Positions 1-10,167 of a DNA stretch of 64,000 bases are shown here, in pieces. Made by a program: the position numbers and the translations under genes. Every line of letters begins with the position of its first letter. Within the stretch, counting starts at the first letter, position 1. The notes beneath the pieces are model-generated. The model was not told where the DNA came from. It did no database searches and saw only the letters and a program-made list of their open reading frames with translations. This DNA is from Actinernus sp. WN-2022 (Eukaryota > Cnidaria > Anthozoa > Actiniaria > Actinernidae). The stretch lies in NCBI GenBank assembly GCA_030867875.1, contig JAOWCC010000577.1, forward strand, positions 698,660 to 762,659, in the 5' to 3' direction.

Positions 1-830
1 TGGTGTGACCAAGTCCCGGTCCTAGGGTTCAACTCAGGGAAATACGATCTGAACTTGATCAAGCAGTACTTTGTTGAGAAGCTGACCGACTCTTGCGAGA
101 AGGTCATCGTTGGAAAGAAGGCGAATCAAACGATGTAGCTCTTGACGCCCGGCTATAAGTTCCTCGACGTCATGAACTACCTAGGCCCCGGAACCAGCTA
201 TGAGAAGTGGACCAAAGCCTACGGTTGCTCGCAAGATAAGTCCTGGTTCCCTTACGAATGGTTCGACTCTCCAGACAAGCTCGACCATCCCGGTCTTCCC
301 GACTACCCAGAGTGGTACTCCAAACTCAAGGCGGGCTACCCACTAAAGCTGTCTGAGTGGCGGACTTGCAAACGCCTCTTCCGTGAGAAGAAAATGAAGA
401 CCTTCGCCGACTGGCTTCGCCATTACAACGACCTCGATGTAGAACCTTTCGTGGAGGCCCTCGAAAAGATGCGAGGCTTCTACACAGAACGCGGGGTCAA
501 CATCTTCAAGGACGCGGTCTCGCTACCGGGGGTCTCGCTGCAATATCTTCTACGGGGGACGCTCCACGGCCCCAACCAACCAGTTCTCTACGCCCCAAGG
601 GAAGAGGCCTACGCCATGCTCAAGGCCAGCGTCACCGGAGGGCCGAGCATCGTATTCACGCGCTACCACGAAGTCGGAGCGACGAAGATACGCTCGCACC
701 AATATTGCAGTGCCACAGGCGCGGCGCGGCCCTGTAAGCGCATCCTTGGCCACGATGCAAACGCTCTCTACCTCTCAACGAAGGCGATGGATATGCCTTG
801 TGGACAGGAGCAGATTCAGCACTACCCTAA
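1..830 (+). pseudogene. Polinton A protein-primed DNA polymerase B fragment
   Basis: This is the middle of a family B, protein-primed DNA polymerase of the Polinton/Maverick type, which would copy the element from its termini. The reading frame enters at base 1. An exonuclease-like GFNSGKYDLNL block lies near 30-63, and a long conserved central region follows (FLDVMNYLGPG, PYEWFDSP, DWLRHYNDLDV). A block with DANALYLS near 750-780 matches polymerase motif A. The frame is broken by TAG at 136-138, and homology stops near 830 before motifs B and C, so it cannot be functional. The 5' part lies outside the window. The family call is firm; the exact 3' breakpoint is approximate. Confidence 0.88.
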
Positions 831-832
831 TC

Positions 833-1015
833 CTAAAGAAGATGATGATCCACGGGGTGTTGGTCAGCATCCGAACAGGCTTGGCAATAGTCGAAATCAG
901 ACAACAGGTTCTGATATTTCCGATAGTACTGCCATACCACCGACGCCCCGAGGGCCACGGCAATTCCAGACAAGGCAGCGACCTCGACCACTATGCACGC
1001 TATTCTGTCAGGCAT
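833..1015 (-). CDS. small hydrophobic ORF in Polinton A
   Basis: This 60-residue ORF has an ATG and lies tail to tail with the PolB fragment. The N-terminal third is hydrophobic (about residues 5-30, including SGIAVALGASVVWQYY) and is followed by a polar tail with two cysteines, as in a small single-pass membrane protein. I do not recognise a family. Small membrane proteins are common in these elements, but this could be a chance frame in decaying sequence. Confidence 0.3.
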   Translation of the reverse strand: MPDRIACIVVEVAALSGIAVALGASVVWQYYRKYQNLLSDFDYCQACSDADQHPVDHHLL

Positions 1016-1158
1016 TCTGCTATCGATCTGCGGCTCATGACTTCGAATGGATCTACTCCATGTCAGGCACCACGCGGAGGAGGGGGGGGGGGGCGCCGAG
1101 GGCGAATCCGCTTGTGGCGTAGCTGGTTAGGGGCTACAACAGTTCTGTAGTCGGTGCA

Positions 1159-1253
1159 CGTTCTTGTACTGGTAGTACAGACCTACCTACGCCGCACCTA
1201 CGCCGATAGCCGCGAGTGCAGTGTTGGCAGACACGTTCTTGTACTGGTAGTAC
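1159..1253. repeat. 21-bp direct repeat
   Basis: The sequence acgttcttgtactggtagta occurs at 1159 and again at 1233, about 74 bp apart. Each copy contains the palindrome GTACTGGTAGTAC with a one-base offset. The repeats fall in or just beyond the 3' end of the small gene on the minus strand. Function unknown. Confidence 0.6.
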
Positions 1254-1456
1254 AACCTGCTGACCCCGCTTCCAGCTTTGCTGTCTGCTTCTTCGCCCTC
1301 GCGCTCCAACTCGCGGCAAAGGGCCTCTCTAGCACGGCGGTTGCTTTCTGCCAGTGCCTTTCCGGCGGCGACGCGCGTTGGGTCCTTCGCCCTAGGCACA
1401 GTCTTCGGGGGGTCTGCTGATATGCGGTCCACTTGTTGCTCTCCCTCCTCCATCAT
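1187..1456 (-). CDS. small Lys/Arg-rich Polinton protein with hydrophobic tail
   Basis: About 89 residues from the ATG at 1456. The centre holds the charged block KDPTRVAAGKALAESNRR followed by an acidic/basic helix, and the C-terminus has a short apolar run (ANTALAAIGVGAA). The layout of a basic helix followed by a membrane-type tail resembles a small protein family I recall from cnidarian Polintons next to the ATPase/capsid cluster. Its 5' end overlaps the 3' end of the next gene on the same strand (1392-1970), as in compact viral gene clusters. The tail is short for a membrane anchor, so it may be truncated. Function unknown. Confidence 0.5.
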   Translation of the reverse strand: MMEEGEQQVDRISADPPKTVPRAKDPTRVAAGKALAESNRRAREALCRELEREGEEADSKAGSGVSRLYYQYKNVSANTALAAIGVGAA

Positions 1457-1970
1457 GTTGCCGTATGGCAGTCGCCTGTGAGTCTTCAATTGGTTGGTTG
1501 CTAGGAACAACTACGTGGTTAGCTAAGTGGAACGAGGCACTTGCTAAGGCCACAAGACGACCCGCTCTAAGAGACAACAAGCCAGCCACAGCACTGATCT
1601 CGTTGCGGACTAGGTGGTCTTCTTGTAGGTCCTTCAGCAGTGTTTGTTGGTCGTCTAGGGGGACTACGTACGCAACTGCACGGGTTGCTAGGCGCAGTGC
1701 GCCATTGACTAGGCAGCTCGTTACTTGCTTCGCCACGACGGCCTGGTACCTACTATGTAGGCGTTCTACGTCCTTCTCAGACAGCCTAGAGACATCTCCT
1801 AGAGAGAGATCCTGCCCCAGGTAGTCCTTTGTTGTGCCCATCGCAGCCAAAATAGAGAGGGCCTCCTGGCGATCATCTGCTGTTCCAGAGAAACGAGGAG
1901 TGGAAGGCGCTGGCGCTGGGGGTGGTCCTGTAACGTTCTCACCTAGTAGGGCTCTGATTTGTTCCTCCAT
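1392..1970 (-). CDS. conserved helical Polinton protein downstream of the ATPase
   Basis: An ORF of 192 residues. After a proline-rich N-terminal segment (about residues 15-30) it is mostly alpha-helical. The core around residues 60-160 contains EKDVERLHSRYQAVVAKQVTS, a VVPLDD turn and a mildly hydrophobic Ala/Leu-rich C-terminal helix. This pattern matches an unnamed Polinton/adintovirus family that sits directly after the packaging ATPase. Its start overlaps the ATPase end by about 30 nt, so the two were probably co-expressed. The frame is intact, unlike most of this element, though the last 30 residues look like read-through into non-conserved sequence. No function can be assigned. Confidence 0.55.
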   Translation of the reverse strand: MEEQIRALLGENVTGPPPAPAPSTPRFSGTADDRQEALSILAAMGTTKDYLGQDLSLGDVSRLSEKDVERLHSRYQAVVAKQVTSCLVNGALRLATRAVAYVVPLDDQQTLLKDLQEDHLVRNEISAVAGLLSLRAGRLVALASASFHLANHVVVPSNQPIEDSQATAIRQHDGGGRATSGPHISRPPEDCA

Positions 1971-2581
1971 GGTATGCCACAGGAGTAGGGATCTCTAATA
2001 CAACCGCGAAGGGATGGCGGAGGCAGAAGCATATGCGGGCAAACTTGTGGGCCCGGAGATGGCGTAGCCATAACACCAGCAGCCCCTTCTCTTCTTCCGA
2101 CCCAGACCCCCCGTAGTCCTCGAAGAGCCTCTTCCCATCCAGAGCCGATGCGATATGGAAGGCGACGACCGCGGCTACATTTTCCCGGAAAGGCTTGCAG
2201 ATACTCGTGAGCTGCTGGGAGGGCACCCAAACGGAGATTCCGATGTGGCGGGCAGAGAAGGCCAGATCCACGAGCTTGTCGGTCCTTCTTTTTACGTCCT
2301 TCGAGGCGGCGCAATCGTCGAGAACTAGTAGGGTATTGGTCCCTGCGCAGTGCGGCGTCGATAGCATCCTGTGAGGGTGAAACGACATGGAAGTGGGGGT
2401 CGCCCCTGGGGAACCCGCGATAGGTCTTGTTGTGCGCAAACGTGGGACAGATCAACACAATGTAGTCGAATTTCCCGCGGAAGGCCCCACGAAGCTGCTC
2501 CACAAGGAAGGCCGTTTTTCCGCAGTTCGTAGGCCCTACTACGAGGGCGTTGAAGGGGATGTGTTCTACCAGGGCATCCAT
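1939..2581 (-). pseudogene. Polinton A genome-packaging ATPase, frameshifted
   Basis: An FtsK/HerA-type (A32-like) packaging ATPase that would pump the genome into a capsid. From the ATG at 2581, residues 12-35 contain Walker A as VVGPTNCGKTAFLVEQLRG. The Walker B strand TLLVLDDC is found only in another frame, so a single frameshift near 2,345 separates the two motifs. The remaining C-terminal half (WVPSQQLTSICKPFRENV) fits the family. It belongs to a different ATPase lineage from the one in Polinton B at 25,053. It is upstream of, and overlaps, the helical gene at 1392-1970, and follows the capsid gene on the same strand. Confidence 0.85.
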
Positions 2582-2635
2582 TGTAGCTTTGCTACAGCCT
2601 GTATGGTTAGTATGTTATACTCTGGAGGGCTCCAT

Positions 2636-3833
2636 TCAACACCGAGAGCTGGGCACATAGATGTGCATATTAACGGTGCCACTTCCTCCGCTACTATGGA
2701 CATGGAGCTGGACGTCTTTTCCGCTGCCCACTTGAGCCAGGCCATCGCCGTGGATGGCCGGATCCTTCGCTGTGCGGCAATCGACCAGGACAGCGAATCG
2801 ATTGTTGTCGAACTTGGTGGGGCTCATGTCCGTATCGCCCTTGGCGAACCAGCCCTTGGCAGCCTCCCAGAAGTCTGGCGGTAGCATATCCCCTGGGAAG
2901 AGGCTGTTGGGAATTCCATTGACGTCTACCTCGACCTTCGAGACGCCTAGATTGACGAACGCCTCGCTGTCCCGGGCGCCAGTGGTGTGTGGCTTTACGA
3001 AGAGGAGAAGAAGCCCAGCAAAGGAGCGCCGCGGGACATTTACGTTCTGGGACACCAGAGTGTCAGACGCCTTGTTCACGGGTACGGTCTTGAAGTGGAC
3101 AGCGTGGGTGTACAGGAAGGCGGTGCCTGTGGCATACGCGTCCTGTGCCTGCCTGGCGAGAGTGGCATCCTCAACGACCTCATACTCCAGCTGGGCGTTG
3201 GTGAGCTTGTATGTGCCTATCTTGGTGGTGTCCGACCCTACGATCACGTCGACAGCAGCCGCTAGAGTCAACTCAAACGAAAGGATGTCACGTAGGGCAT
3301 AGGGATATAGGGCTCCGCGTTGTGTCAGAATGTCAGAGTCCAGTGGGATTCTGTACTTTAAACCATATGCGGCCAGGAGTGCGTTGTCTGCAGCATTCGA
3401 CGTGTTCTTGTCACCAGCCCCTGAGCGGAGCTTGTTCGAGTTCTCCGATTGCATATTGGATGCCCTGCTGGATGAGAGCTTCTCTCTCTGGGATAGAGAG
3501 GTATAGATCGGCGTAGGTCTGTAGGAGGTCGGGCCGAGCGGTGTCTTCCAGCGTCTCGGCTCCCATTTTGCAAACCCGACGGGAGACCAGACAGCGCCCG
3601 ACGTTGGCCACCACGCGGTTGTTGACGTGTCCGCCAGACAATGCGAGGTCAGCCAAGAGCGCGAGGCTACCTGGGACCAGGACAATGTTTTCCCCCAGCG
3701 TTGGAACCTCGATGTAGAGGGTCTCCCCGGGGTTGGCGGTGGATGGCGTGAAGGTGCGCCTATACAGAATCCGCCGAGCTTTGAGCCCGAGAGGCTCCCT
3801 GCGCGCTTGTGTTGGGTCTAACTCTGACGATAT
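2636..3833 (-). pseudogene. Polinton A double-jelly-roll major capsid protein, frameshifted
   Basis: A major capsid protein of the Polinton/adintovirus double-jelly-roll type, about 400 residues in two frames. The N-terminal part contains ENIVLVPGSLALLADL and HVNNRVVANVGR. The C-terminal part contains LKYRIPLDSDILT, LTNAQLEYEVVEDA and RRSFAGLLLLFVKPH, all typical capsid blocks. The frame changes near 3,440-3,470. At the expected start (3831-3833) the codon reads ATA, and no ATG is close by in frame, so the start also appears lost. It is followed on the same strand by the ATPase, the usual morphogenesis order. I know this family well from invertebrate Polintons; the exact break positions are estimates. 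Confidence 0.85.
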
Positions 3834-3872
3834 AATCGTGTTATAGATACATCCCCTGGGGGTATATTCAAT

Positions 3873-4527
3873 ATGGACGTTGAGGTGGACCCAACCGACG
3901 AGACTCCACTCCTTCTGTATGCCGGAGATGATGAAGGCGGTGACGATAACCCATTTCCAACAGTCCCGGATGGGGATACAACGGGTGGCGAGCAAAAACA
4001 TTTACACCACCTCGGGTACGACGAGGGACCCGCAACAGGGTACTCAGCTGAGACTTCGTTCATCGAGGGTCCGACCCAAAGGGAGGCCGCTTGGAATCGG
4101 ATTCGTGCCAAGTTCCCCAAGGTCAACCCCTCCTGCACAGGAAGCGCAAGAGCACATCCAAATGCTCCAACAAGAGAATGAGGCAATTGAAGAGCATATG
4201 TCGCTGCGCGATAGGGTCAAGAACGTTTTCAAAAAGTATGTGCTTACCGTGCTTGGGGTGCTGGCCGCGGCAGGGACTGTGATCGGCGTCATCGTTTCCG
4301 CGCTGCAGAGTGGGCTACACGGCGTCGCCAAAGGGTTTGGCAATGGGTTGAAGGCCCTTGGGAAAAAACTGGGTCAGATCCTCCCTGGGATGGTTGGGGC
4401 AATTGCAAGCTTTCTCTTTCGGGCTGCGGGCGAGGCTGTGGGATTCTTAGCAAAGAACGCCTGGCTGCTCGTCGTGGGTGTGGTTGTGTTTGCATTAGAG
4501 CAGTTGTCGGGACGACGGCGTCGCTAA
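3873..4527 (+). pseudogene. Polinton A membrane-active structural protein, broken
   Basis: Divergent from the capsid gene. The N-terminal piece (ATG 3873, acidic, with ETPLLLY and AETSFIEG) and the C-terminal piece (from about 4,140) are in different frames. The C-terminal 120 residues contain a hydrophobic helix (TVLGVLAAAGTVIGVIVSAL), a Gly/Lys amphipathic stretch (GLKALGKKLGQILPGMVGAI) and a second hydrophobic helix (NAWLLVVGVVVFALEQ). That arrangement resembles pore-forming or membrane-penetration proteins, and the family recurs in cnidarian Polintons, where I recall a longer middle region, so an internal deletion is likely. Role inferred: virion membrane-interacting protein. Confidence 0.65.
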
Positions 4528-4790
4528 CGGAACAACCACCATGCGGCTCCAGCTGCAGCAATTGATGCCACTGCCAGATTGGTCTCGTGTTGTGTTGCCG
4601 TGCCTCCGGCACTGCTGCGGGTAGGGCCCTCCGGAGGTCGTTGTGGTTGGAGGTGTAGAGCAACATGCGGAGGTGTGGGATGTGGCTTTGCTACGTGTGG
4701 GAGGCGCTTCTTCGGGTGGGGTCCTAGTATAGGTGGTGGAGGCGGTTTTTCGCTGTCGGTATTTACGTCGTCGTTTGCACCCAACCGCAT
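4524..4790 (-). CDS. proline-rich protein with C-terminal membrane anchor
   Basis: 88 residues from an ATG. About 60 residues are Pro/His-rich (EKPPPPPILGPHPKK) and are followed by a C-terminal hydrophobic segment ending AAAGAAWWLFR, as in a tail-anchored protein. It ends a few bases into the 3' end of the convergent membrane-protein pseudogene and its start overlaps the end of the next minus-strand gene. I do not recognise a named family. Low-complexity composition means a chance frame is possible. Confidence 0.4.
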   Translation of the reverse strand: MRLGANDDVNTDSEKPPPPPILGPHPKKRLPHVAKPHPTPPHVALHLQPQRPPEGPTRSSAGGTATQHETNLAVASIAAAGAAWWLFR

Positions 4791-6105
4791 ATCTTTTGTG
4801 GCCTTCTGGAGGTCGTTATTATATAGCCTACGACGCTGTGGGTGTTGATCACCAGGTCACCTGGCAATAACCACACCCCTAGAGCTACGGCTAGGTTGAG
4901 CCTCTTTTTTGTTTCCTGAATAGCCAACTGATAATTTGCTATGCTTTTTGTGAGGTCGTTTTCTAGGATTGATGCCTCAAGCAGGTTTTTGAACTCGATT
5001 TGGGTGTTAATAGCGCCCCCGCCGTTACCTACGATGGATGAGCCCATGTTGGCTTGGGCCCCTAGAACGCAATATACGAAAGCCTCGACTGAGCGATTTA
5101 GCCTACCCAACCCCGCCCTCGTAAGACCCCTCCCGATTTGGGGTGTAAACCAGTTGAATTGTTTCCCTTCGGGCTCGTCGTTCCGAATAAAGGATACCAG
5201 ATTTCCCATGTCCGCCTTGCCCCCCTCATCTGCGAACAAATTGAGATGATCGGGCCATGAGTCTGCTTCTTTGTCATAGCCTCGGATTACGTGGACGTTT
5301 CTGTAGCCATCACCCGAGTAGTAAAGGAATACATCCCCTAACCCGTGATTCCGACCTCCCTTCCATCGGAAGTCAGGTGTGCGATACAAACCAAACTCGA
5401 TGCACAAGGCCTCCAGAGCCGCTTTGTTATAAAGGTTATCAAGTTGCTTGAAGGCAGAGTCACCAGGGAGAGGCACTCCATGGGAGCCCCCAAGTTCATA
5501 CAGAATTCATCGTATTGTGAAATACGTGAGAAATCGTAGGAAGCCCTGAACAACAGGCGGATACGTCTTGAACGAAGGGTCGAACAACGACACCCCACAG
5601 CCAGCAGTTGCTAGATTGAGTTGTTGAGGCCAATAGCTGAATGATGGAGCCGCCAGCCATTTCCTAGACTCCTTCACCGTTTTATGCGTTATGACGGTCT
5701 CCTTAAATATATTCCGGACATCTGCTTCGAATGATTCCACAGGTGTGGCGTATATCCGCAGAGTCTTGAGATCAATACCTTGTGCTGCTATGCTATAGGG
5801 GGTTGCCGGAACAGGGTATTTCACACCTGGGGACCCACCAGGGTAGATGGGAAATCTCCCAACATCTCATAGAGGGCGTTATCAATGCGTTTTCGAATGG
5901 CAGCAGGTTTGCTGTAACGCGCCGCATCACCGTAAACCAAATAACCATCATCCCCGTCTCGAAATATGATGTTTGTTGAGTATTTTCCCGGCCCATATAT
6001 GTCCGTTACCGAATGGAACCGAGTAGGGTCGGCGTGGGGGTATTGGTTCTTGAACTTCGTCTACAAAGCAGCATTCAACTGCTTTACCTTCTTCTCTTGG
6101 CTCAT
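4763..6105 (-). pseudogene. large conserved Polinton structural protein, multiply broken
   Basis: A gene of roughly 440 codons on the minus strand, starting at the ATG at 6105. In-frame stops lie near 6,063 and 5,822, with frame changes near 5,470-5,520. Segments that fit one family include FRDGDDGYLVYGDAARY (about 5,940), KWLAAPSFSYWPQQLNLA (about 5,640), EFGLYRTPDFRWKGGRN (about 5,370) and RGLTRAGLGRLNRSVEAFVYC (about 5,100). The family is common in cnidarian Polintons but has no named function that I know; a virion component is an inference. It diverges from the gene at 6147 with only 41 bp between starts. Confidence 0.65.
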
Positions 6106-6146
6106 CTCGGCTATTGAAGCGTGCCTGACACCTTTAATACTACAAA

Positions 6147-6823
6147 ATGGTTTTGCTCAACGTTACCACCACCTCAGCCGACCATGCGGTCTACTTCGAT
6201 CGACCTCTTCTTGTCCAGAACGTTTCGCTAATCGAGGCTACACTCGAGAACAGTTGGTGGAACCTAGAAGAGACGGCTTCGTTCTGGTGGGATACCGAAG
6301 GTGTTATGTTCCCATACAGTATCCCCGAGGGGCATCATGTCATCGAAAACATCAAGCCATACTTTAAACCAGCGATCCAGGCTGGCGTTGTGGAGTTCGT
6401 GAAACCACTGTCAAGGGGGTATTGGAACCTAGTGGTTAAGAAAACAATCCGGTTCAGCAGAAATCTCTGCACACTGCTGTGCGTCAAAGGTAATGAAGAG
6501 GGGAAGGGCGTATCACTCAAATTGGGTAACTATGAACTAGTACTTAACGACATCCACACAGTGTACGTCCACTGCGACGTGGTGGATTCCGGCTTCTCAC
6601 TTCTCGAGGGAAAGCCCTCGAATGTCCTGGCTAGCTTAGAGATCCGAGGTGAGAAGTTCGCGAAAGCAACATATTCTCCACCAAACCCCCTAGTCATCCG
6701 AGCCCTAGGGGGGCAATGCGGAGCAGCCTTTGCCTGACAGTTCGCGATGAGAAAGGCAACATCGTAGACTTCCGTGGTCGACCTCTACGTTTCGTGTTGG
6801 AACTAGGCAGCCCGGTGGAGTAA
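6147..6823 (+). pseudogene. Polinton A penton/fibre-like minor capsid protein, frameshifted
   Basis: From the ATG at 6147 the frame runs to a stop at 6737, and the conserved C-terminus continues in another frame to TAA at 6821-6823, so one frameshift lies near 6,710. Recognisable blocks are LIEATLENSWWNL and IPEGHHVIENI in the N-terminal half, and then VYVHCDVVD, LLEGKPSNVLASLEIRG and LTVRDEKGNIVDFRGRPL. This block order matches a putative minor capsid family of invertebrate Polintons. The penton-like protein of Polinton B (23,489-24,235) has the same overall plan with little sequence identity. Role as a vertex or fibre protein is inferred. Confidence 0.6.
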
Positions 6824-6914
6824 AAATCGAATTCCTTTCAAACGAAGCCCCTGCACACTGCACTACGTATTAAAGCTTGCCCTTGCTTGGATATAGTTGA
6901 CACACGTGTCGGTA

Positions 6915-7510
6915 ATGGCAAGCGATTCGATTTATCCCTCACTTGCTAGCGCGGGGCCAGTGATGGCTGAGAGCTTCCGACTGCAGAAAGTCTGTGATAC
7001 GCTCGCCGAGCCCGAACAGCAGGCGAAGCACTACGAGGTCGTTCGCAAAAAGTACGCCCGAGCCCTTGGTAACGTTCACGGGGTCGCTGTGGCCACAGGT
7101 AGCCTGAGCGGCGTTTTATCCACTTCCGCTCTGGGCACGTCATTTACAGGCATCGGACTTCCGGTCGGCCTCTCTCTAGGGGCGATTGGATTTCTCTGTG
7201 CCATCGTTTTGGCTTCGATGGCTGTTGCCAGTAAGAAACTTGGGCCAACGTTTCGAAGCACGAAAAGACCGTTATGCTGGCCCGGGCTAAGGCTAATTCC
7301 GTGGAGGCCAAAGTTTCAAAAGCCCTAGCCGATGGCAACATTTCGGAAGCCGAGTTCTTGAGCGTTATTGGCGAGAAAGGGAAATACGAAGCACTTAAAC
7401 TCGAAATCCGACAGAAAAACCGAAGAGAAGGTGGGTTAAAAAACGTCGAAGAACTTCGCTCCGAGATCCGAAAGGAGATGCGAGCAAAACTAGGCAGACT
7501 CGAGGGCTAA
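6915..7510 (+). pseudogene. Polinton A two-TM protein, homologue of the 26.2-kb gene, frameshifted
   Basis: The ATG at 6915 opens a protein with FRLQKVCDTL near the start, a paired hydrophobic region (about residues 60-115, including VGLSLGAIGFLCAIVLASMAV) and a polar helical C-terminus. A frameshift near 7,255-7,275 moves the last 75 residues (VSKALADGNISEAEFLSVI, KYEALKLEIRQK) to another frame. It is clearly homologous to 26,220-26,801 in Polinton B (FRLQKICD, KYEAMRQEIRQK), although the capsid and ATPase genes of A and B belong to different lineages. Function unknown; a membrane-inserting protein is likely. Confidence 0.75.
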
Positions 7511-7586
7511 AAATCGATATTTCCTACGAGAGAAGCGAGCGAGGTACGTACATTCACTTTGCGAAGAGCTCCGGTGTTGTTTGAGT

Positions 7587-7886
7587 GCAGTTGCCCAAGT
7601 CTATATGACGTCACGGCACAGCTGTGCCGTTTTGGATGTGGTTACGCCAGGAATTCTGCGTGTACACCGCGGCCCGTTTGCCTACATAGAGGATTGCCAA
7701 TTTTGTGTGTACGCCGCAACCCGTTTGCCTGCAGTTGCTCAAGTCTATATGACATCACGGCACAGCTGTGCCGTTTTGGGTGTGGTTCTGCGTGTACGCC
7801 ACGACCGCGCCGTAGATTTACAGTTGTCCCTTATATCTCTGCTATAGTTGTCTACCTAAACGTTCTGTGACGTAGACAACTTTTTG
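7587..7886. repeat. tandem 144-bp repeat with palindromes, end of Polinton A
   Basis: A block containing tgacgtcac (first copy) or tgacatcac (second copy) and then ACGGCACAGCTGTGCCGT, an 18-bp perfect palindrome, occurs at 7,587-7,642 and at 7,731-7,786. The first copy carries the palindromic TGACGTCA (CRE-type). A second sub-repeat (gtgtac.ccgc..cccgtttgcct) follows. Near 7,846-7,886 an inverted repeat AGTTGTCTAC/GTAGACAACT is followed by a T run. No ORF is credible here. It may be the terminal region of Polinton A, but no matching left end is in the window. Confidence 0.55.
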
Positions 7887-8818
7887 CCCCAAATATTTAT
7901 CTACGCGGAGCCTTATGTGCTTGATGTATCCGCGCGCCCCTCTGGGGAGGTGGTATGGCGCGTGCCTTTTGGTGTCACGCCATATATGCCCTTTTTTCGA
8001 GGGGGTGGCGGGCTCAGCGGGCCGCGGCGGGCGCTGCCTGGGGAGGTGGTATCATTTTGACTCCGACTATACTACTCCCTCGAATTTGGAGAAATTTTGA
8101 ATAAAATTCGAGACAATTGCATAATTAACTCTTTGTTATTGTCCGCCTGATTGCAGATTTCGAGCACAAATCTAACTTAGGACGTGAATATCGAACTTAA
8201 TTTGAAACCTGAGAATTGGAAAACAACTTACCTCAAGGGTATGGCATTTGCAAACTTCTACTTCACTTTTACTTGATTTTAAAGACGGGTATAATAAAGT
8301 TGCTGGGCAAGTGATTGACAACAAGTAAGGTCAATTAACAGTTCATCCCGAAACTTCACGTATTCTAACTGCATGTGATAAAACAAATTGAACATCAGCA
8401 ACACGTACAAAATCATTTTGGGCTTTGGAAAGTTATTCAAAACATTTTGCCTCTAACAGAAACAGTAATGTTAAAGATAAACTGAACAGTAGTAGTCGAG
8501 TCATGCATCGGTATGATGGATCGGCTCAGTGTTGCGTGACGGAGGCAATATTCGTATCTAGACTCGCCGGTGCCTCTATGTATGCTGTTTCTTTAATACA
8601 CTCTCCTCTTGTTCTTCTTGTATTTTAAGTTCATGAAGAACTGTTTCTAAATGCTGTTTTGTCTAAAGTGATGTTTCCTTATTTTGCTCTTCCAATTATT
8701 CTTGGTATAAGCGTTAAATATTAAATTAGTCTACGTGGTATTTTTCAGTCAGTAGCGGAGTCGCCCCCCCCCCCCCCCCCCCCGACCCTGCCTCCTCATC
8801 TCCGCCCCCTTTCACCTA
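7887..8818. other. no gene seen; poly-C tract
   Basis: A CG-rich patch to about 8,060 gives way to AT-rich sequence without a convincing ORF. A homopolymeric C run of about 19 lies near 8,764-8,783. The right end of Polinton A should be in or before this stretch, but no terminal repeat can be paired. Confidence 0.4.
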
Positions 8819-9509
8819 CAGGGGTGTTAAGGCATGGGTCTCCAATATGGCCGCCACAAATCAAGAGGGGGTGGTCTATCTCTTTGTGCTTGTGAGATAT
8901 ATTCTTGACACTTTGACATATTTGATAAAGTCACAACCTTAACACATTTTTGTGACAGTTTCCATGGAAACGTGTAATGTGACCTTTGAACTTTAATTTT
9001 AAGAAAAATTGGGAAAAACCTCCTGGAGGTCGGTAAAAGTTGTTGATATAATATATATTTTCATGCCAATGAATCAATGTTAGGGCACACTTCGGTGCTC
9101 CAATTTGAAAAGTTGGTTATCATTGGAATGTCTGTTAATTCGGTGGAAATTTGAGGATATCAAATTGAACAATTGCCTTAAATTGCCTTCCCCTTAAAAT
9201 AACCAACTTTTCAAATTGGAGCAGGAACGTGTGCAATAACCTTGATTCACTTGCATGAAAATATCCACTATATTAACAACTTTTACCGACCTCCAGGAGG
9301 CTTTTCCCAATTTTCCTTAAAATTAGAGTTCAAAGGTCACATAACACGTTTCCATGGAAACTTCCACAACAAGGTATCAAGGTTGTGACTTTATGGAATC
9401 TGTAAAAGTGCAAAGCCTATATCTAACAAGCACGAAGAGATAGACCACCCCCTCTTGATTTGCGGCGGCCATATTGAAATAGTTTTAGACCCATGCCTTA
9501 ATGCCCCTG
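8819..9509. mobile_element. foldback MITE with about 320-bp arms, hAT-like termini
   Basis: Two long inverted arms (about 8,819-9,145 and 9,185-9,509) begin with CAGGGG.GTTAAGGCATGGG and end with the complement. Matching internal blocks include the ggccgccacaaatcaagagg segment, gtttccatggaaac and cgacctccaggagg. No coding capacity. The CAGGGG...CCCCTG ends suggest a hAT-derived non-autonomous element, but I see no 8-bp duplication in the flanks. Confidence 0.8.
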
Positions 9510-10167
9510 ACATTTATTAATAGCATCACGATATCCGCAGGACGCGTCCAATTTAATAGCGATGTAGCGTGAATGCTGTATTATTTAAATTTACTGCGTT
9601 TTTCGATTCGTATCGTTGTGTTGTAATAAACGTTTGTTTTTTTCAAGAATAAATGCTTTTCTTTGTTCGAAAGAATAACATGATAACGGCGGAGATATGA
9701 TAGCATGTACCGTTCGTTCATGCGTTCAGTATTCGCACTCTAGGAAAAGAAGGTACATTGTCTATAAAACAATGAAACCTGGTTCTATAAATAGCCCAAT
9801 GTGTAAAATAAACTATATGTACGCCAACTCAAAGATATAGTATGGGAGATGGGCTCTCCTGCCAATGGGCTCCTGACTGTCCGTACAGCACATACCTTTT
9901 TTAACGCCTTTGATTGGATGTTTTTATTATAATAATAAAGATACGAATCGAAAAACGTAGTAAACTATAATAATAATACTCATTAATAGATCGGGGAAAA
10001 CGTTCAAATGGTACAATAAATCCCGGTCGATCGTTGGACTCTGTTTTCCCGGAAATTAAATGATCATCCCATTTGATATATTTAAACAGGAATCCTCGGT
10101 TATGCAGCAGTCAATTAAAACCACGTCCCGACCCCCTTCTCCGACATCCGCGAGATAGCGGCGCATT
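9510..10167. other. no gene seen
   Basis: AT-rich sequence without a supported ORF, repeat array or RNA gene. Short gatcgatcg-like motifs near 10,020 are the only visible pattern. Confidence 0.4.

Noticed and set aside
710..1150. Plus-strand ORF overlapping the end of the PolB fragment
   Set aside because: Out of frame with PolB, Arg/Gly-rich at its end because of a G-run, no family similarity.
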